From an uncultured Pelagibacteraceae bacterium (GTDB lineage: Bacteria > Pseudomonadota > Alphaproteobacteria > Pelagibacterales > Pelagibacteraceae): DNA of 64,000 nt. A program made the position numbers and the translations under genes. Location of the stretch: positions 1 to 64,000 of the forward strand of contig CACHGA010000001.1 in the NCBI GenBank assembly GCA_902579285.1. The letters run 5' to 3'. Positions 1 to 8,648 of the stretch are shown here, piece after piece. The notes beneath the pieces were generated by a model. That model saw only the letters and a list, made by a program, of their open reading frames with translations, was not told where the DNA came from and ran no database searches. The stretch's first letter is position 1, and every line of letters begins with the position of its first letter.

Positions 1-38
1 GATTTGTATATATTTTGTTAACTTTGTGGCAAATTAAC

Positions 39-359
39 CTAGTTAGAAGGTTTGTAGTAATTAGAGCCCCTCTTTTCAGAAAAAACCTCATTAACAAGAG
101 GGTGCCGAATTGGGTCTCCTGAATTATCCTCAATTAAATTTTGTTCGGAAACATATGCTTCGTATGTAACTTCGTTATTCTCAGCAAGGAGATGATAGAA
201 AGGTTGATTTTTTCTTGGTCTCACATCTTTAGGGATAGATTGGTACCATTCCTCGGAATTATTAAATTCAAAATCAACATCGTAAATTACTCCCCTAAAA
301 TTAAAGTGCTTGTGCTTAACTATTTCACCAATTGAAAACTTGGCTTTTTTTGAATTCAT
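39..359 (-). CDS. hspQ: Heat shock protein HspQ / YccV-like
   Basis: The 106-residue protein is a full-length member of the HspQ (YccV, hemimethylated-DNA-binding) family; E. coli HspQ has about 105 residues. Recognised from the N-terminal 'GEIVKHKHFNFRGVIYDVD' block (residues 11-29), the central 'QPFYHLLAE' strand and the C-terminal 'HPLVNEVF' motif. HspQ is a small cytosolic beta-barrel protein that in enterobacteria stimulates Lon proteolysis and affects DnaA stability. It is divergent from yciB, and the 79-nt AT-rich spacer must hold both promoters. Family assignment is firm; the physiological role is inferred from enterobacteria. Confidence 0.93.
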   Translation of the reverse strand: MNSKKAKFSIGEIVKHKHFNFRGVIYDVDFEFNNSEEWYQSIPKDVRPRKNQPFYHLLAENNEVTYEAYVSEQNLIEDNSGDPIRHPLVNEVFSEKRGSNYYKPSN

Positions 360-438
360 ATTCTTTAAAGATAGTAAAATTTTTTATAAAATCAATAAAA
401 AAATATGAATCAAAAATCTTTTGTGATAACTTTTAACT

Positions 439-993
439 GTGAATAAATCATTTATAAAGTTTGCAACAGATTTCGGACCATTACTAGCTTTCTTTATAAT
501 CTATTACAAGAACGATAAAGATTTAGTATCTGCTATACCTGCTTTAATAATTGCAACATTAATTGCTATTTGTGTCATCTACATGCTTGAAAAAAGAATA
601 CCTATTCTGCCTCTTATGGGAGCAGTACTTGTTTGTTTGTTTGGTGGACTCACAATTTTTTTTGATAATCCAATATTTATATACCTAAAGCCTACTATAA
701 TAAATCTAATTTTTGCATTTGCTTTGTTTTTTGGAAAAGTTGTTTTAAACAAAAATTTTTTAAAAAAGTTATTTGAAAGCTCAATAAAATTAGAAGAAGC
801 TGGATGGGACAAGCTAATAATAAGATGGGTAGGTTTTTTTATTTTCTTAGCTATACTTAATGAAGCAGTGTGGAGAACACAAACAGAAGAGTTTTGGATA
901 AATTTTAAAGTTTGGGGGATACTGCCTATAACTTTCGTATTCACAGCATTCCAATTACCTTTAATACAAAAGTATAAAAAAAGTGAAGAATAA
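439..993 (+). CDS. yciB: Inner-membrane septation protein A (YciB/IspZ family)
   Basis: This 184-residue, five-helix membrane protein opens with the family signature 'FATDFGPLLAFFIIYY' (residues 8-23) and has the conserved 'RWVGFFIFLAILNEAVWRT' segment near residues 129-147. The length matches E. coli YciB (about 179). YciB is implicated in cell-envelope synthesis and septation, but its biochemical activity is not settled. The start is GTG. The stop overlaps the GTG start of the following DUF2794 gene by 11 nt, so the two are probably co-translated. Confidence 0.93.
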   Translation: MNKSFIKFATDFGPLLAFFIIYYKNDKDLVSAIPALIIATLIAICVIYMLEKRIPILPLMGAVLVCLFGGLTIFFDNPIFIYLKPTIINLIFAFALFFGKVVLNKNFLKKLFESSIKLEEAGWDKLIIRWVGFFIFLAILNEAVWRTQTEEFWINFKVWGILPITFVFTAFQLPLIQKYKKSEE

Positions 994-1327
994 ATTTAGG
1001 CTTATAATAAATAATAAATTTTCAAAAAATGAAAATTTTTTTGTTAAAAAAGAGTTGCGTATAATACTAAATCTTTATGCAAAAAAAGTATCTTCTGGTG
1101 ATTGGAAAGACTATGGTTTAACAATAAATAAAAAAGAAATTACATTTGATATTTATCAAAGAGCATCTGAGAAGCCGGTTTTAAGAATATCAAAAAATTT
1201 GCATCCAAAAAGTAAATCAGAAAAATTTTATATTCTGGATGCTAATGGTTACAAAATTAAAAAATCTGAAAATCTTAGTGTGTTAATTAACAAAATTGAT
1301 TGGTCTGGTCTTAAATTGGTTAAATAA
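983..1327 (+). CDS. DUF2794 family protein
   Basis: The 114-residue basic protein matches the alphaproteobacterial DUF2794 family as I recall it: 'ELRIILNLYAKKVSSGDWKDYGL' around residues 25-47, then a beta-rich segment ending 'ENLSVLINKID'. No enzymatic motif is visible and the function is unknown. The GTG start lies inside the end of yciB (11-nt overlap), so expression is tied to that septation gene. The stop is only 2 nt from the end of the convergent Bax-inhibitor gene, leaving no room for a terminator. Confidence 0.8.
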   Translation: MKNKFRLIINNKFSKNENFFVKKELRIILNLYAKKVSSGDWKDYGLTINKKEITFDIYQRASEKPVLRISKNLHPKSKSEKFYILDANGYKIKKSENLSVLINKIDWSGLKLVK

Positions 1328-1329
1328 TA

Positions 1330-2094
1330 TTATCTTCTTTGTCCAAAGAGTCTTAACAGCATAATAAATAAATTAATAAAGTCTAAATATAGTGTCAAAG
1401 CTCCCATAACAGCTTTTTTGCCAGATATCTCGCTGTCGTCGCTAGAAAGATACATGTTCTTGATTTTTTGTGTATCATAAGCTGTTAAACCAACAAATAT
1501 TAAAACGCCTAAAACTGAAATTACAAAGTACATCATGCTTGATTTCATGAAAATATTTACGATTGATGCAATTATAATGCCTATTAATCCCATCATTAAA
1601 AAAGAACCAAATTTTGTTAGATCTCTCTTAGTTGTGTAACCATAAATACTCATTGCTCCAAACGTTCCGGCAGTTATAAAAAATACCCTAGTAATACTAG
1701 CTCCGGTGTAAACTAAAAATATTGATGCTAAAGATGCTCCCATTAAACCTGCAAAAATCCAGAAAGTTGTTTGTGCTTTAGCTGCACTCATTTTTCGAAT
1801 TCCAAAACTCATATAAAAAACAATCCCTAATGGTGCCAACATTATTACCCACATCAATGGAGACGCAAAAAGAGCCTGGCCAATTCCTGTCAAACCTGTG
1901 ATACCATTAGCAGTAACTTGGATATCATAACCACCTGATAATCTAAATAAAACTAGTGATACTATTCCTGTAAGAAAAACTCCTGAGGCCATATAGTTGT
2001 AAACTTTTAGCATGTAGCTTCTTAAGCCTTGATCTATAATATGAGCTTCGGTTGAGGTTGATTTTATATTTGTGTTTTGTCGATTTAATTGCAT
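1330..2094 (-). CDS. Bax inhibitor-1 / YccA family membrane protein
   Basis: The 254-residue protein has seven predicted membrane helices after a short polar N-terminus. It ends with the family hallmark 'LYLDFINLFIMLLRLFG' (about residues 235-251) and carries 'YDTQKIK' before the last helix. BI-1/YbhL/YccA proteins are inner-membrane proteins. Some members conduct Ca2+ or protons, and YccA modulates FtsH proteolysis. The gene is transcribed away from the following aldo/keto reductase gene. The precise role here is not deducible. Confidence 0.93.
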   Translation of the reverse strand: MQLNRQNTNIKSTSTEAHIIDQGLRSYMLKVYNYMASGVFLTGIVSLVLFRLSGGYDIQVTANGITGLTGIGQALFASPLMWVIMLAPLGIVFYMSFGIRKMSAAKAQTTFWIFAGLMGASLASIFLVYTGASITRVFFITAGTFGAMSIYGYTTKRDLTKFGSFLMMGLIGIIIASIVNIFMKSSMMYFVISVLGVLIFVGLTAYDTQKIKNMYLSSDDSEISGKKAVMGALTLYLDFINLFIMLLRLFGQRR

Positions 2095-2162
2095 TACTAA
2101 AATATAATCATTTTTTTTATGTTTTCAATGGTACATATATCGCCTAAAAACATTAGATTTTT

Positions 2163-3203
2163 ATGAAATACAAAAAGTTAGGAAATACAAAACTTAATGT
2201 AAGTCTCATTTGTCTGGGGACTATGACCTATGGCGAGCAAAATACCGCAGAGGAGGGTTTTGAACAAATGGATTACGCATTAGATAAAGGAATTAATTTT
2301 TTTGATACAGCTGAGCTTTACGCAATTCCCCCAAAAGAAAAAACATATGGAAAAACAGAGGAGATAATTGGAAACTGGTTTCAAAAAAGAAAAAACAGAG
2401 AAAAAATTATTTTAGCATCAAAAATTGCTGGGCCAGGATTAAAATGGATCAGAGGTGGGGGTGAACAGTACTCGGCAAAAAGTATAGAGGACGCTGTAAA
2501 TAGTAGTTTAAAAAGATTAAAAACTGACTACATTGATTTGTATCAACTTCACTGGCCTGAGAGAAACACTAATTACTTTGGAGATTTAGATTATGGCCAC
2601 GATGCTAATGAAAAAAAGTGGAATAGATTTGAAAATATTCTAAAAGTTTTTAAAAAAATAATTGATCAAGGCAAAATAAGATACATAGGATTATCAAATG
2701 AAACGCCGTGGGGTTTTTCTAGTTTTATTAAGATTGCTGAAAAAGAAAAACTTCCAAAAGTAGTTTCTGTTCAAAATCCCTACAGTTTAATTAATAGAAC
2801 CTATGAAATTGGAATGTCTGAAATATCAATGAGAGAAAACGCCGGTCTTTTAGCTTACTCACCTCTAGGAATAGGTTATCTTACGGGTAAATACAGAAAC
2901 AAACAAATACCTAAAAATTCAAGGTTGGATTTATTTTATGAAAATTATCCAAGATATCATAATGAAAGAACTTATGATGCTGTTGAGAAATATTATGAAA
3001 TTGCAAAAAAACACAACATATCATTTTCAAAGTTAGCCCTGGCTTTTGTTAACTCAAGAGATTTTGTAACTAGTAATATAATCGGTGCAACTAAAATGGA
3101 TCAACTTAAAGAAAATATTGAGAGTATTAATATTTCACTTGATGAAAACATAATTAGTGACATTAATTTAGTGCATGAAAACAATCCTAACCCAGCACCT
3201 TAA
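2163..3203 (+). CDS. tas: NADP(H)-dependent aldo/keto reductase, Tas type
   Basis: The 346-residue aldo-keto reductase has the tetrad visible as D48, Y53, K87 and H130. It follows E. coli Tas closely from 'LGTMTYGEQNTAEEG' (residues 18-32) through 'IRYIGLSNET' to the C-terminal 'NNPNPAP'. It should reduce carbonyl substrates with NADPH in the cytosol, but the physiological substrate of Tas proteins is unknown. The gene stands alone with its own 68-nt upstream spacer. Subfamily assignment is good, substrate unknown. Confidence 0.92.
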   Translation: MKYKKLGNTKLNVSLICLGTMTYGEQNTAEEGFEQMDYALDKGINFFDTAELYAIPPKEKTYGKTEEIIGNWFQKRKNREKIILASKIAGPGLKWIRGGGEQYSAKSIEDAVNSSLKRLKTDYIDLYQLHWPERNTNYFGDLDYGHDANEKKWNRFENILKVFKKIIDQGKIRYIGLSNETPWGFSSFIKIAEKEKLPKVVSVQNPYSLINRTYEIGMSEISMRENAGLLAYSPLGIGYLTGKYRNKQIPKNSRLDLFYENYPRYHNERTYDAVEKYYEIAKKHNISFSKLALAFVNSRDFVTSNIIGATKMDQLKENIESINISLDENIISDINLVHENNPNPAP

Positions 3204-3261
3204 ATATAACTCAGCTGTTGAAAAGATGTTAATATTGTATAAATTGCCTAAATAAACCGGA

Positions 3262-3759
3262 ATGAAAAAAATTATTTTTATAAATTTAATTAGCTTATTT
3301 TTTTTAAGTTTTGCAAATGCAAATGATCCTAAGAGTGTTGGAAAATTTAAAAATTGGGAAACTTTTACCTATAATGACGGAAAAGGTAAAGTTTGTTTTG
3401 CTCAAACAATACCTCTAGAAAGATCCCCGAATAACTTTGTGAGGAAACCTTCAAGATTATTTGTAACATTTAGGAGCTCTGAAAAAATTAAAGACGAGAT
3501 AAGTGTAACAAGTGGACACGAATATAAATCCGAGTCAGTAACAGCAACAAGTGGAAAAAATGAATTCTCAATGTTTTCTAAAGGAAGCTTTGCGTGGTTA
3601 ATTGACGGAGAAGAAGAAGCTAATTTAATTAAAACAATGAAGAAAGCATCAAGACTGTCTATACTTGCAAAAGCAAATAATGGCAGACAAACTAAAGATC
3701 TTTACTCAATGATGGGTTTTACAAAAGCCTATAATGCTGCCAAAAAAAATTGTGCTTAA
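3262..3759 (+). CDS. Invasion-associated locus B (IalB)-like exported protein
   Basis: The 165-residue protein starts with a clear signal peptide (MKK, then a hydrophobic stretch, with cleavage near ANA/NDP at residues 19-22). The mature part resembles the IalB family: a '[19 protein letters not shown]' region and two cysteines (in 'GKVCFAQ' and at the C-terminal 'NCA') that could form a disulfide. IalB-like proteins are common periplasmic proteins of free-living Alphaproteobacteria, so the name does not imply invasion. The final 26 nt overlap the start of argG in another frame. Confidence 0.85.
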   Translation: MKKIIFINLISLFFLSFANANDPKSVGKFKNWETFTYNDGKGKVCFAQTIPLERSPNNFVRKPSRLFVTFRSSEKIKDEISVTSGHEYKSESVTATSGKNEFSMFSKGSFAWLIDGEEEANLIKTMKKASRLSILAKANNGRQTKDLYSMMGFTKAYNAAKKNCA

Positions 3760-4948
3760 AAATAAAAAAAAAAATAAAATTGTCCTTGCTTATTCAGGAG
3801 GACTAGATACCTCCATTATCCTTAAATGGCTTCAGGAAAATTATAAAGCTGAAGTAATCGCCTACACTGCAGATATTGGTCAAGTAATGAATAAAAATAA
3901 AATTGTTAAAAATGCAAAAAAATTGGGTGTCAAAAATATAATTATCGAGGACTTAAAAAATCTTTTTGTAAAAGATTATGTTTATCCAATGATAAGAGGA
4001 CATGCATTGTATGAGGGTGTCTATTTGCTGGGAACTTCTATAGCAAGACCTTTAATTGCAAAAAGACAAATTGCTGTTGCAAAAAAATTTAAAGCATTTG
4101 CAGTTTCTCATGGATCAACAGGTAAGGGTAATGATCAAGTTAGATTTGAACTTGGATATTATTATTTTGGACCCAGTATTAAAGTTATTGCTCCTTGGAG
4201 AATATGGAAGTTAAAATCAAGAACGGACTTAATTAGATACGCAAAAAAAAATAAAATACCAATACCAAAAGATAAAAAAGGTGCGCCACCATTTTCTGTG
4301 GATGACAATCTTTACCATACTTCTACGGAAGGTAAAATTTTAGAAGATCCGAAAAAATCAGCTCCAGAATATATTTTTCAAAGAACAGTTGCACCCGAAA
4401 AAGCTCCCAACAAAGCATCTTTTGTTACTATAGGATTTAAAAAAGGTGATCCAGTATCAGTTAATAATAAAAAACTATCTCCAGCAAAGCTTTTACAAAA
4501 ATTAAATTTAGTCGCTGGTAAAAATGGAATTGGAAGAGTAGATCTAGTTGAAAATAGATTTATAGGAATTAAATCAAGAGGAGTTTACGAAACACCTGGT
4601 GGAACACTTTTAGTAGTAGCTCACAGGGCTATGGAGTCGGTAACTTTAGATAAAAAAACTATGCATAAAAAAGATGAAATCATGCCAAAATATGCAGAGC
4701 TAATTTATAATGGTTTTTGGTTTTCAAAAGCGAGATTTAAATTGCAAAAAATTGTTGATCTTAAAAGAAATCAAGTAAGTGGCTCGATCAAACTAAGATT
4801 ATACAAAGGAAATATTACAATTGTTTCCAGAAATAGTAAGAATAAGGCGTACTCAATCAAAAAAGTCTCTTTTGAAGAAAATAAATCTTTCAAAAAGTCA
4901 AAAGTTGAGAAATTTATATTAGGTGCGGCAAGAAAGCTTAAGTCTTAA
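3734..4948 (+). CDS. argG: Argininosuccinate synthase
   Basis: This 404-residue enzyme joins citrulline and aspartate with ATP hydrolysis to AMP in arginine biosynthesis. The N-type ATP-pyrophosphatase motif 'AYSGGLDTS' is at residues 19-27. '[15 protein letters not shown]' (citrulline/ATP loop) and '[11 protein letters not shown]' follow. The ATG at 3734 lies inside the preceding exported-protein gene (26-nt overlap). It adds a lysine-rich lead of about 14 residues before the first beta strand. No closer ATG exists before the P-loop, although a non-ATG start nearer 3750 is possible. argH is not adjacent. Confidence 0.97.
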   Translation: MLPKKIVLKNKKKNKIVLAYSGGLDTSIILKWLQENYKAEVIAYTADIGQVMNKNKIVKNAKKLGVKNIIIEDLKNLFVKDYVYPMIRGHALYEGVYLLGTSIARPLIAKRQIAVAKKFKAFAVSHGSTGKGNDQVRFELGYYYFGPSIKVIAPWRIWKLKSRTDLIRYAKKNKIPIPKDKKGAPPFSVDDNLYHTSTEGKILEDPKKSAPEYIFQRTVAPEKAPNKASFVTIGFKKGDPVSVNNKKLSPAKLLQKLNLVAGKNGIGRVDLVENRFIGIKSRGVYETPGGTLLVVAHRAMESVTLDKKTMHKKDEIMPKYAELIYNGFWFSKARFKLQKIVDLKRNQVSGSIKLRLYKGNITIVSRNSKNKAYSIKKVSFEENKSFKKSKVEKFILGAARKLKS

Positions 4949-4975
4949 AAAAAATTTGTATATATAAAAATATTT

Positions 4976-5371
4976 ATGAAATTGAACTCCGTAATAAGAA
5001 ACATTCAGCTAGTTGGCGTGATATTCATTCTCGTGGGAACCGTCCTTGCATTTGGATTTGAAATAAATGAAATGTATAAAATTAAGCGAGTAACTTTAGC
5101 AGATCTTCTTTTGATGTTTATCTATATTGAGGTAATCGGAATGATTGGAGTTTTTTGGGCTAGTAAAACAATTAGAATTACATATCCTGTGCTAATTGCA
5201 ATTACCGCACTGGCTAGACTTATAATTTTACAAGATAAAGACAGCGCATCGATAAATTTAATTTATCAAGGTGCCGCGATACTACTGCTAGCTTTAGCAG
5301 TATTCTTTTTAACATTAAGATATAGCAAAAAACTAGGGATGGATAAAAAAAATCCTGGCGAAGAAGCTTAA
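4976..5371 (+). CDS. psiE: PsiE family membrane protein
   Basis: The 131-residue protein has four predicted membrane helices and matches the phosphate-starvation-inducible PsiE family in its pattern: 'FEINEMYKIKRVTLADLLLMFIYIEVIGM' (residues 28-56) and 'RITYPVLIAITALARLII' (residues 68-85). PsiE function is unknown; in E. coli it is under PhoB and CRP control. I see no obvious Pho box in the 27-nt spacer after argG. It is followed after 4 nt by an unknown membrane protein gene, suggesting an operon that continues into the SDR gene. Confidence 0.85.
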   Translation: MKLNSVIRNIQLVGVIFILVGTVLAFGFEINEMYKIKRVTLADLLLMFIYIEVIGMIGVFWASKTIRITYPVLIAITALARLIILQDKDSASINLIYQGAAILLLALAVFFLTLRYSKKLGMDKKNPGEEA

Positions 5372-5375
5372 TAAA

Positions 5376-5795
5376 ATGAAACAACTTTTTGCAATAGTAT
5401 CTTATTATTTATTTGGTTATTTAATTTTCTGGACGTTTTTACATGAAACAAACCTTTTTCCTAAAATTTGGGTTGAACAAAACTTTACAATTGCAATCTA
5501 CTTGTGGGTTTTCTTTTTTATTATTCCATTATTTTTAATAGCTATAAGTACTGATTACATCAAGAGACGTATAATGGACTTTAAGTCTTTAAATCAAAAT
5601 ACTAGATGGCCACTTTATATCTTATTATTTGGGGTTTGGGATCTAATGATTGCATTTGCGTATTTACTTTTTTCTTATTTTGAAATCAGCCATGTAACAA
5701 TGATCTTGGCAAATGGTCTCTTTATAACCGGTACTTATCTAACTTTTCTTAGCTTCTCGATTGCTAGAAAATTACAAATCTCAAAAAAAAGCTAA
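5376..5795 (+). CDS. Unknown four-helix membrane protein
   Basis: I do not recognise this 139-residue protein. It has four hydrophobic segments (about residues 8-24, 38-60, 80-103 and 107-128), a short basic loop 'DYIKRRIMDFK' between the second and third, and a polar basic C-terminus. The gene sits 4 nt after psiE and 3 nt before an SDR gene, so it is probably co-transcribed with both. No catalytic or ligand-binding motif is visible. Confidence 0.75.
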   Translation: MKQLFAIVSYYLFGYLIFWTFLHETNLFPKIWVEQNFTIAIYLWVFFFIIPLFLIAISTDYIKRRIMDFKSLNQNTRWPLYILLFGVWDLMIAFAYLLFSYFEISHVTMILANGLFITGTYLTFLSFSIARKLQISKKS

Positions 5796-5798
5796 TTT

Positions 5799-6515
5799 AT
5801 GTCAAAAAAAATTTTAATATTTGGTGCAACTGGATCAGTAGGTAGTTCTTTGGCAAAATTAGTAAAAGACTCCTCTATGGATGCTCATTTAATTGGAAAA
5901 AATGAAGGTGAAATTTCTAATCTAAAAGATCTAACAGGCTTTAGTTATAGTATAGCAGATGTAACTGATCCAAATTTTATAGAGACAATTGACAAAGATT
6001 TAGATGGTTCAGAAATTTCAGGTATTGCTTATTGTGTTGGCTCGATTGATTTAAAACCTATAAATTTAGTTTCAAAAAAAGATTATTTAAAAAGTTTTGA
6101 GTTAAATCTTTTTCCAATAGTTGAAATTATCAAAAAATTTAAAGATAACTTAAAAAAAAATAAATCTTCAGTAGTTCTTTTTTCAACCATAGCAGTAAAA
6201 CAAGGGTTTCCTAATCACAGCATAATATCTCCAGTTAAAGCATCTTTGGAAGGTCTCACAGTTTCACTTGCTGCAGAATTGGCGCCTAATGTTAGGGTTA
6301 ATTGTATTGCTCCAAGTTTAAGTAAATCTAAAATGGCTGGAAAAATTTTAAGCAACCCAAAAATAGCAGATGGAATAGCAAAACAACATCCTCTAAAAAG
6401 AGTTGGTGAAGGAAACGACTCAGCGGCCTTAGCAAAATTTTTATTATCTGATGAAAGTTCTTGGATTACAGGACAAATTATTGGCGTTGATGGTGGAAGA
6501 TCTAACGTTGGATAG
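5799..6515 (+). CDS. SDR-family protein lacking the catalytic tyrosine
   Basis: The 238-residue protein has a Rossmann fold with the nucleotide-binding loop 'GATGSVGSS' (residues 9-17) and the C-terminal SDR signature 'GQIIGVDGG' (residues 225-233). The catalytic serine is present (S129 in 'LFSTIAV') and so is the lysine (K147 in 'SPVKASLEG'). The expected YxxxK tyrosine is isoleucine (I143). It may therefore bind NAD(P) without classical dehydrogenase chemistry, or use another residue. SDR genes often accompany photolyase genes in marine bacteria, and a photolyase locus starts 1 kb downstream. Confidence 0.87.
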   Translation: MSKKILIFGATGSVGSSLAKLVKDSSMDAHLIGKNEGEISNLKDLTGFSYSIADVTDPNFIETIDKDLDGSEISGIAYCVGSIDLKPINLVSKKDYLKSFELNLFPIVEIIKKFKDNLKKNKSSVVLFSTIAVKQGFPNHSIISPVKASLEGLTVSLAAELAPNVRVNCIAPSLSKSKMAGKILSNPKIADGIAKQHPLKRVGEGNDSAALAKFLLSDESSWITGQIIGVDGGRSNVG

Positions 6516-6524
6516 AATTTTTAT

Positions 6525-6851
6525 TTAGTGTTCGTGTTTTTCAATTCCGTGTTTCTCAAGTAAGTCGTGCATTCTTTCATGTTCTTTATAAGTTAAGCTA
6601 TAAAAAACTATTGCAGTAACGAAAGATCCAAGAACAACACCTTGTAAAAATCTAAAAATTGTACGTCTATTTCTAGCTTTTGTTTCATCACTCATTTTAT
6701 TTCCTCTTTTTTTTGCTTCATAAAATTTGTAAGCAGCATAAGCAATCAATAATATACTTAATATCCATGATATGGGATGATTAACTACTGCTATTAATGA
6801 TCCACCAAAAATGGCTGCAATAAAACCTGATATCCAACAAATTGGGCACAT
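6525..6851 (-). CDS. Small Cys/His-rich membrane protein, function unknown
   Basis: The 108-residue protein begins with MCPIC, a CxxC pair right at the N-terminus. It has two or three hydrophobic segments (about 5-22, 27-42 and 68-86) separated by a basic loop. The C-terminal tail is histidine-rich, with five histidines in the last 20 residues. The Cys pair plus His tail suggests metal binding or redox sensing, but this is inference. It converges on the SDR gene and lies 49 nt downstream of the histidine-phosphatase gene on the same strand. Confidence 0.7.
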   Translation of the reverse strand: MCPICWISGFIAAIFGGSLIAVVNHPISWILSILLIAYAAYKFYEAKKRGNKMSDETKARNRRTIFRFLQGVVLGSFVTAIVFYSLTYKEHERMHDLLEKHGIEKHEH

Positions 6852-6900
6852 AATAATTATATATCCTAAAAAATTTTAAATTTAAGTGTGACAAACATTC

Positions 6901-7452
6901 TTAATAATCAGTAATTGAGCCTAGTAAATTTAATTTTGAGTCAGTAATTAATATTTCTCCAGAAGATGAAGATTTATTTATAATTTCCAAAATAGTAACA
7001 TAGTGCGTAACTAAAATTAAATTTTTATCACTTCTCCAAGATTTTAAATATTCTCGCAAATCGCGCATTTGAGTGTTTTTATTTTTTTGATACTTGTTTG
7101 AATAAAAGGAATTTAAAGCGCTAAAAGTTTTGTAATTTTCAAATGCATATTTTGCTGTATCTTTGCATCGACACCACTCACTTGATAAAACTACATCAAT
7201 AGGAATTTGGTTTTTTAAAAAAAATATGCCTAATCTTTCAGACTGTTTAATGCCCTGATTACTTAGATTTCTCTGAGTATTACAGTTATTTAAATCGAAA
7301 TTTTCTGGATCACCACTTCCAGGTGCTAATGCGTGTCTTATAAAAATAATGTTTCCGCCCTTTTTTAAGTTTTTAATAATATTTTTATTTGCATTGACTT
7401 CTGAAATACTAAGAAAAAGTATTGTAAAAATTGATAAAAGCGTTTTGTACAT
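6901..7452 (-). CDS. Exported histidine phosphatase family protein
   Basis: The 183-residue protein starts with a hydrophobic signal peptide (residues 1 to about 21, cleavage after 'SEVNA'). The catalytic RHA motif follows at R39-H40 in 'IIFIRHALAPGSGDP'. A second catalytic histidine sits in 'LVTHYVT' near residue 150, and 'SSEWCRCKDTA' carries the conserved S-x-x-x-R-C pattern of SixA-like members. It should hydrolyse phosphate esters in the periplasm; the substrate is not predictable. It is divergent from the short photolyase-like gene across a 56-nt spacer. Confidence 0.88.
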   Translation of the reverse strand: MYKTLLSIFTILFLSISEVNANKNIIKNLKKGGNIIFIRHALAPGSGDPENFDLNNCNTQRNLSNQGIKQSERLGIFFLKNQIPIDVVLSSEWCRCKDTAKYAFENYKTFSALNSFYSNKYQKNKNTQMRDLREYLKSWRSDKNLILVTHYVTILEIINKSSSSGEILITDSKLNLLGSITDY

Positions 7453-7508
7453 GTGTCTAAATTAATAATATCAAACTACAATATAAAGTATTAAATAAAA
7501 AAATAAGT

Positions 7509-8648
7509 ATGAAATTTGAAACTACCAGACTAGGTGCATTGAGTAAATTAGATCATTTCATAGAAAATGAGATTACAAACTATAATTTTAAAAGAAATTT
7601 TGATTTAGGACCCAAAAAAAGAGAGAACGTTTCATGCTTATCTCCTTATATAACCCACAGATTGATAAACGAGTACGAGACGGTAAAAATAGTTTTAAAG
7701 AAATATCCTTACCAAAAAGTAGAAAAGTTTATCCAAGAAGTATTTTGGCGTGTTTACTGGAAGGGATGGCTCGAATTAAGACCAAAGGTATGGACAGATT
7801 TTGTAGAGGACTTAAAAATTATAGAAGATGATGAAAAACTTGATCAAGCTAAAAATGGAGAAACAGAAATTGATTGTTTTAATGATTGGGTAAAAGAATT
7901 AAAAGAATTTAATTATCTTCACAATCATACACGAATGTGGTTTGCAAGTATCTGGATTTTCACATTAAAGCTACCTTGGCAAAAAGGTGCAGAGTTTTTT
8001 TTAAAACATCTTTATGATGGTGATGCAGCTTCGAATACTTTGGGTTGGAGGTGGGTTGCTGGAATTCAAACTAAAGGCAAAAATTATGTAGCTCAATCTT
8101 GGAATATTGAAAAATTTACGAATAACAGATATCAAAAAATTAAATTAAATGATAATGCGGTTCCATTAGTTGATAAACGTGAATATAATTTAAATCAAAT
8201 TGAGAATACTGATAATAAATTATCCTCAAAAAATCTGATTTTTTTCGAAAATGACTTAAATCTTGAAAAATTCAATTTAGATAAGTATCAAAATATTTAT
8301 AGTATATTACTTGATAACGAACACAGAAAAATTAAACTTGATGGAAAAGTATTGGAATTTAAAAAAAAATTAATTGCAAATACTGTCAAGACTTTTTCAA
8401 AAAATATTAAATTAATATCTAATTCGAGTTATTTTGATTTACTAAATGAAAAAAGAGACTTTGATGTTATCTATCCTTCAATTGGAGAAAATAAATCTTT
8501 TTTGAATAATTTAATAAAAAAAGCAGATTTAAAAGTTAATTTTTTAAAGGATGAAAGGGATATTTTTTGTTGGAAGTTCTCTAATAAAGGATACTTTAAT
8601 TTTAAGTCAAATATACCAAAGATAATTGCTAGTTTTAAGCTATCCTAA
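7509..8648 (+). CDS. Short photolyase-like FAD protein with C-terminal alpha/beta domain
   Basis: The protein has 379 residues. The FAD-binding helical domain of the cryptochrome/photolyase family begins almost at residue 1: 'CLSPYI' (43-48), 'QEVFWR' (76-81), 'HNHTRMW' (138-144), 'DGDAASN' (170-176) and 'WRWVAGIQTKG' (180-190). The usual N-terminal alpha/beta antenna domain is missing in front. Instead residues from about 240 to the end alternate strand and helix, start with 'KNLIFFENDLNL' (like the first photolyase strand) and finish 'GYFNFKSNIPKII'. This suggests the antenna domain sits at the C-terminus. Light-dependent DNA repair or signalling is inferred. The 3' end overlaps the DUF2256 gene by 14 nt. 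Confidence 0.85.
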   Translation: MKFETTRLGALSKLDHFIENEITNYNFKRNFDLGPKKRENVSCLSPYITHRLINEYETVKIVLKKYPYQKVEKFIQEVFWRVYWKGWLELRPKVWTDFVEDLKIIEDDEKLDQAKNGETEIDCFNDWVKELKEFNYLHNHTRMWFASIWIFTLKLPWQKGAEFFLKHLYDGDAASNTLGWRWVAGIQTKGKNYVAQSWNIEKFTNNRYQKIKLNDNAVPLVDKREYNLNQIENTDNKLSSKNLIFFENDLNLEKFNLDKYQNIYSILLDNEHRKIKLDGKVLEFKKKLIANTVKTFSKNIKLISNSSYFDLLNEKRDFDVIYPSIGENKSFLNNLIKKADLKVNFLKDERDIFCWKFSNKGYFNFKSNIPKIIASFKLS

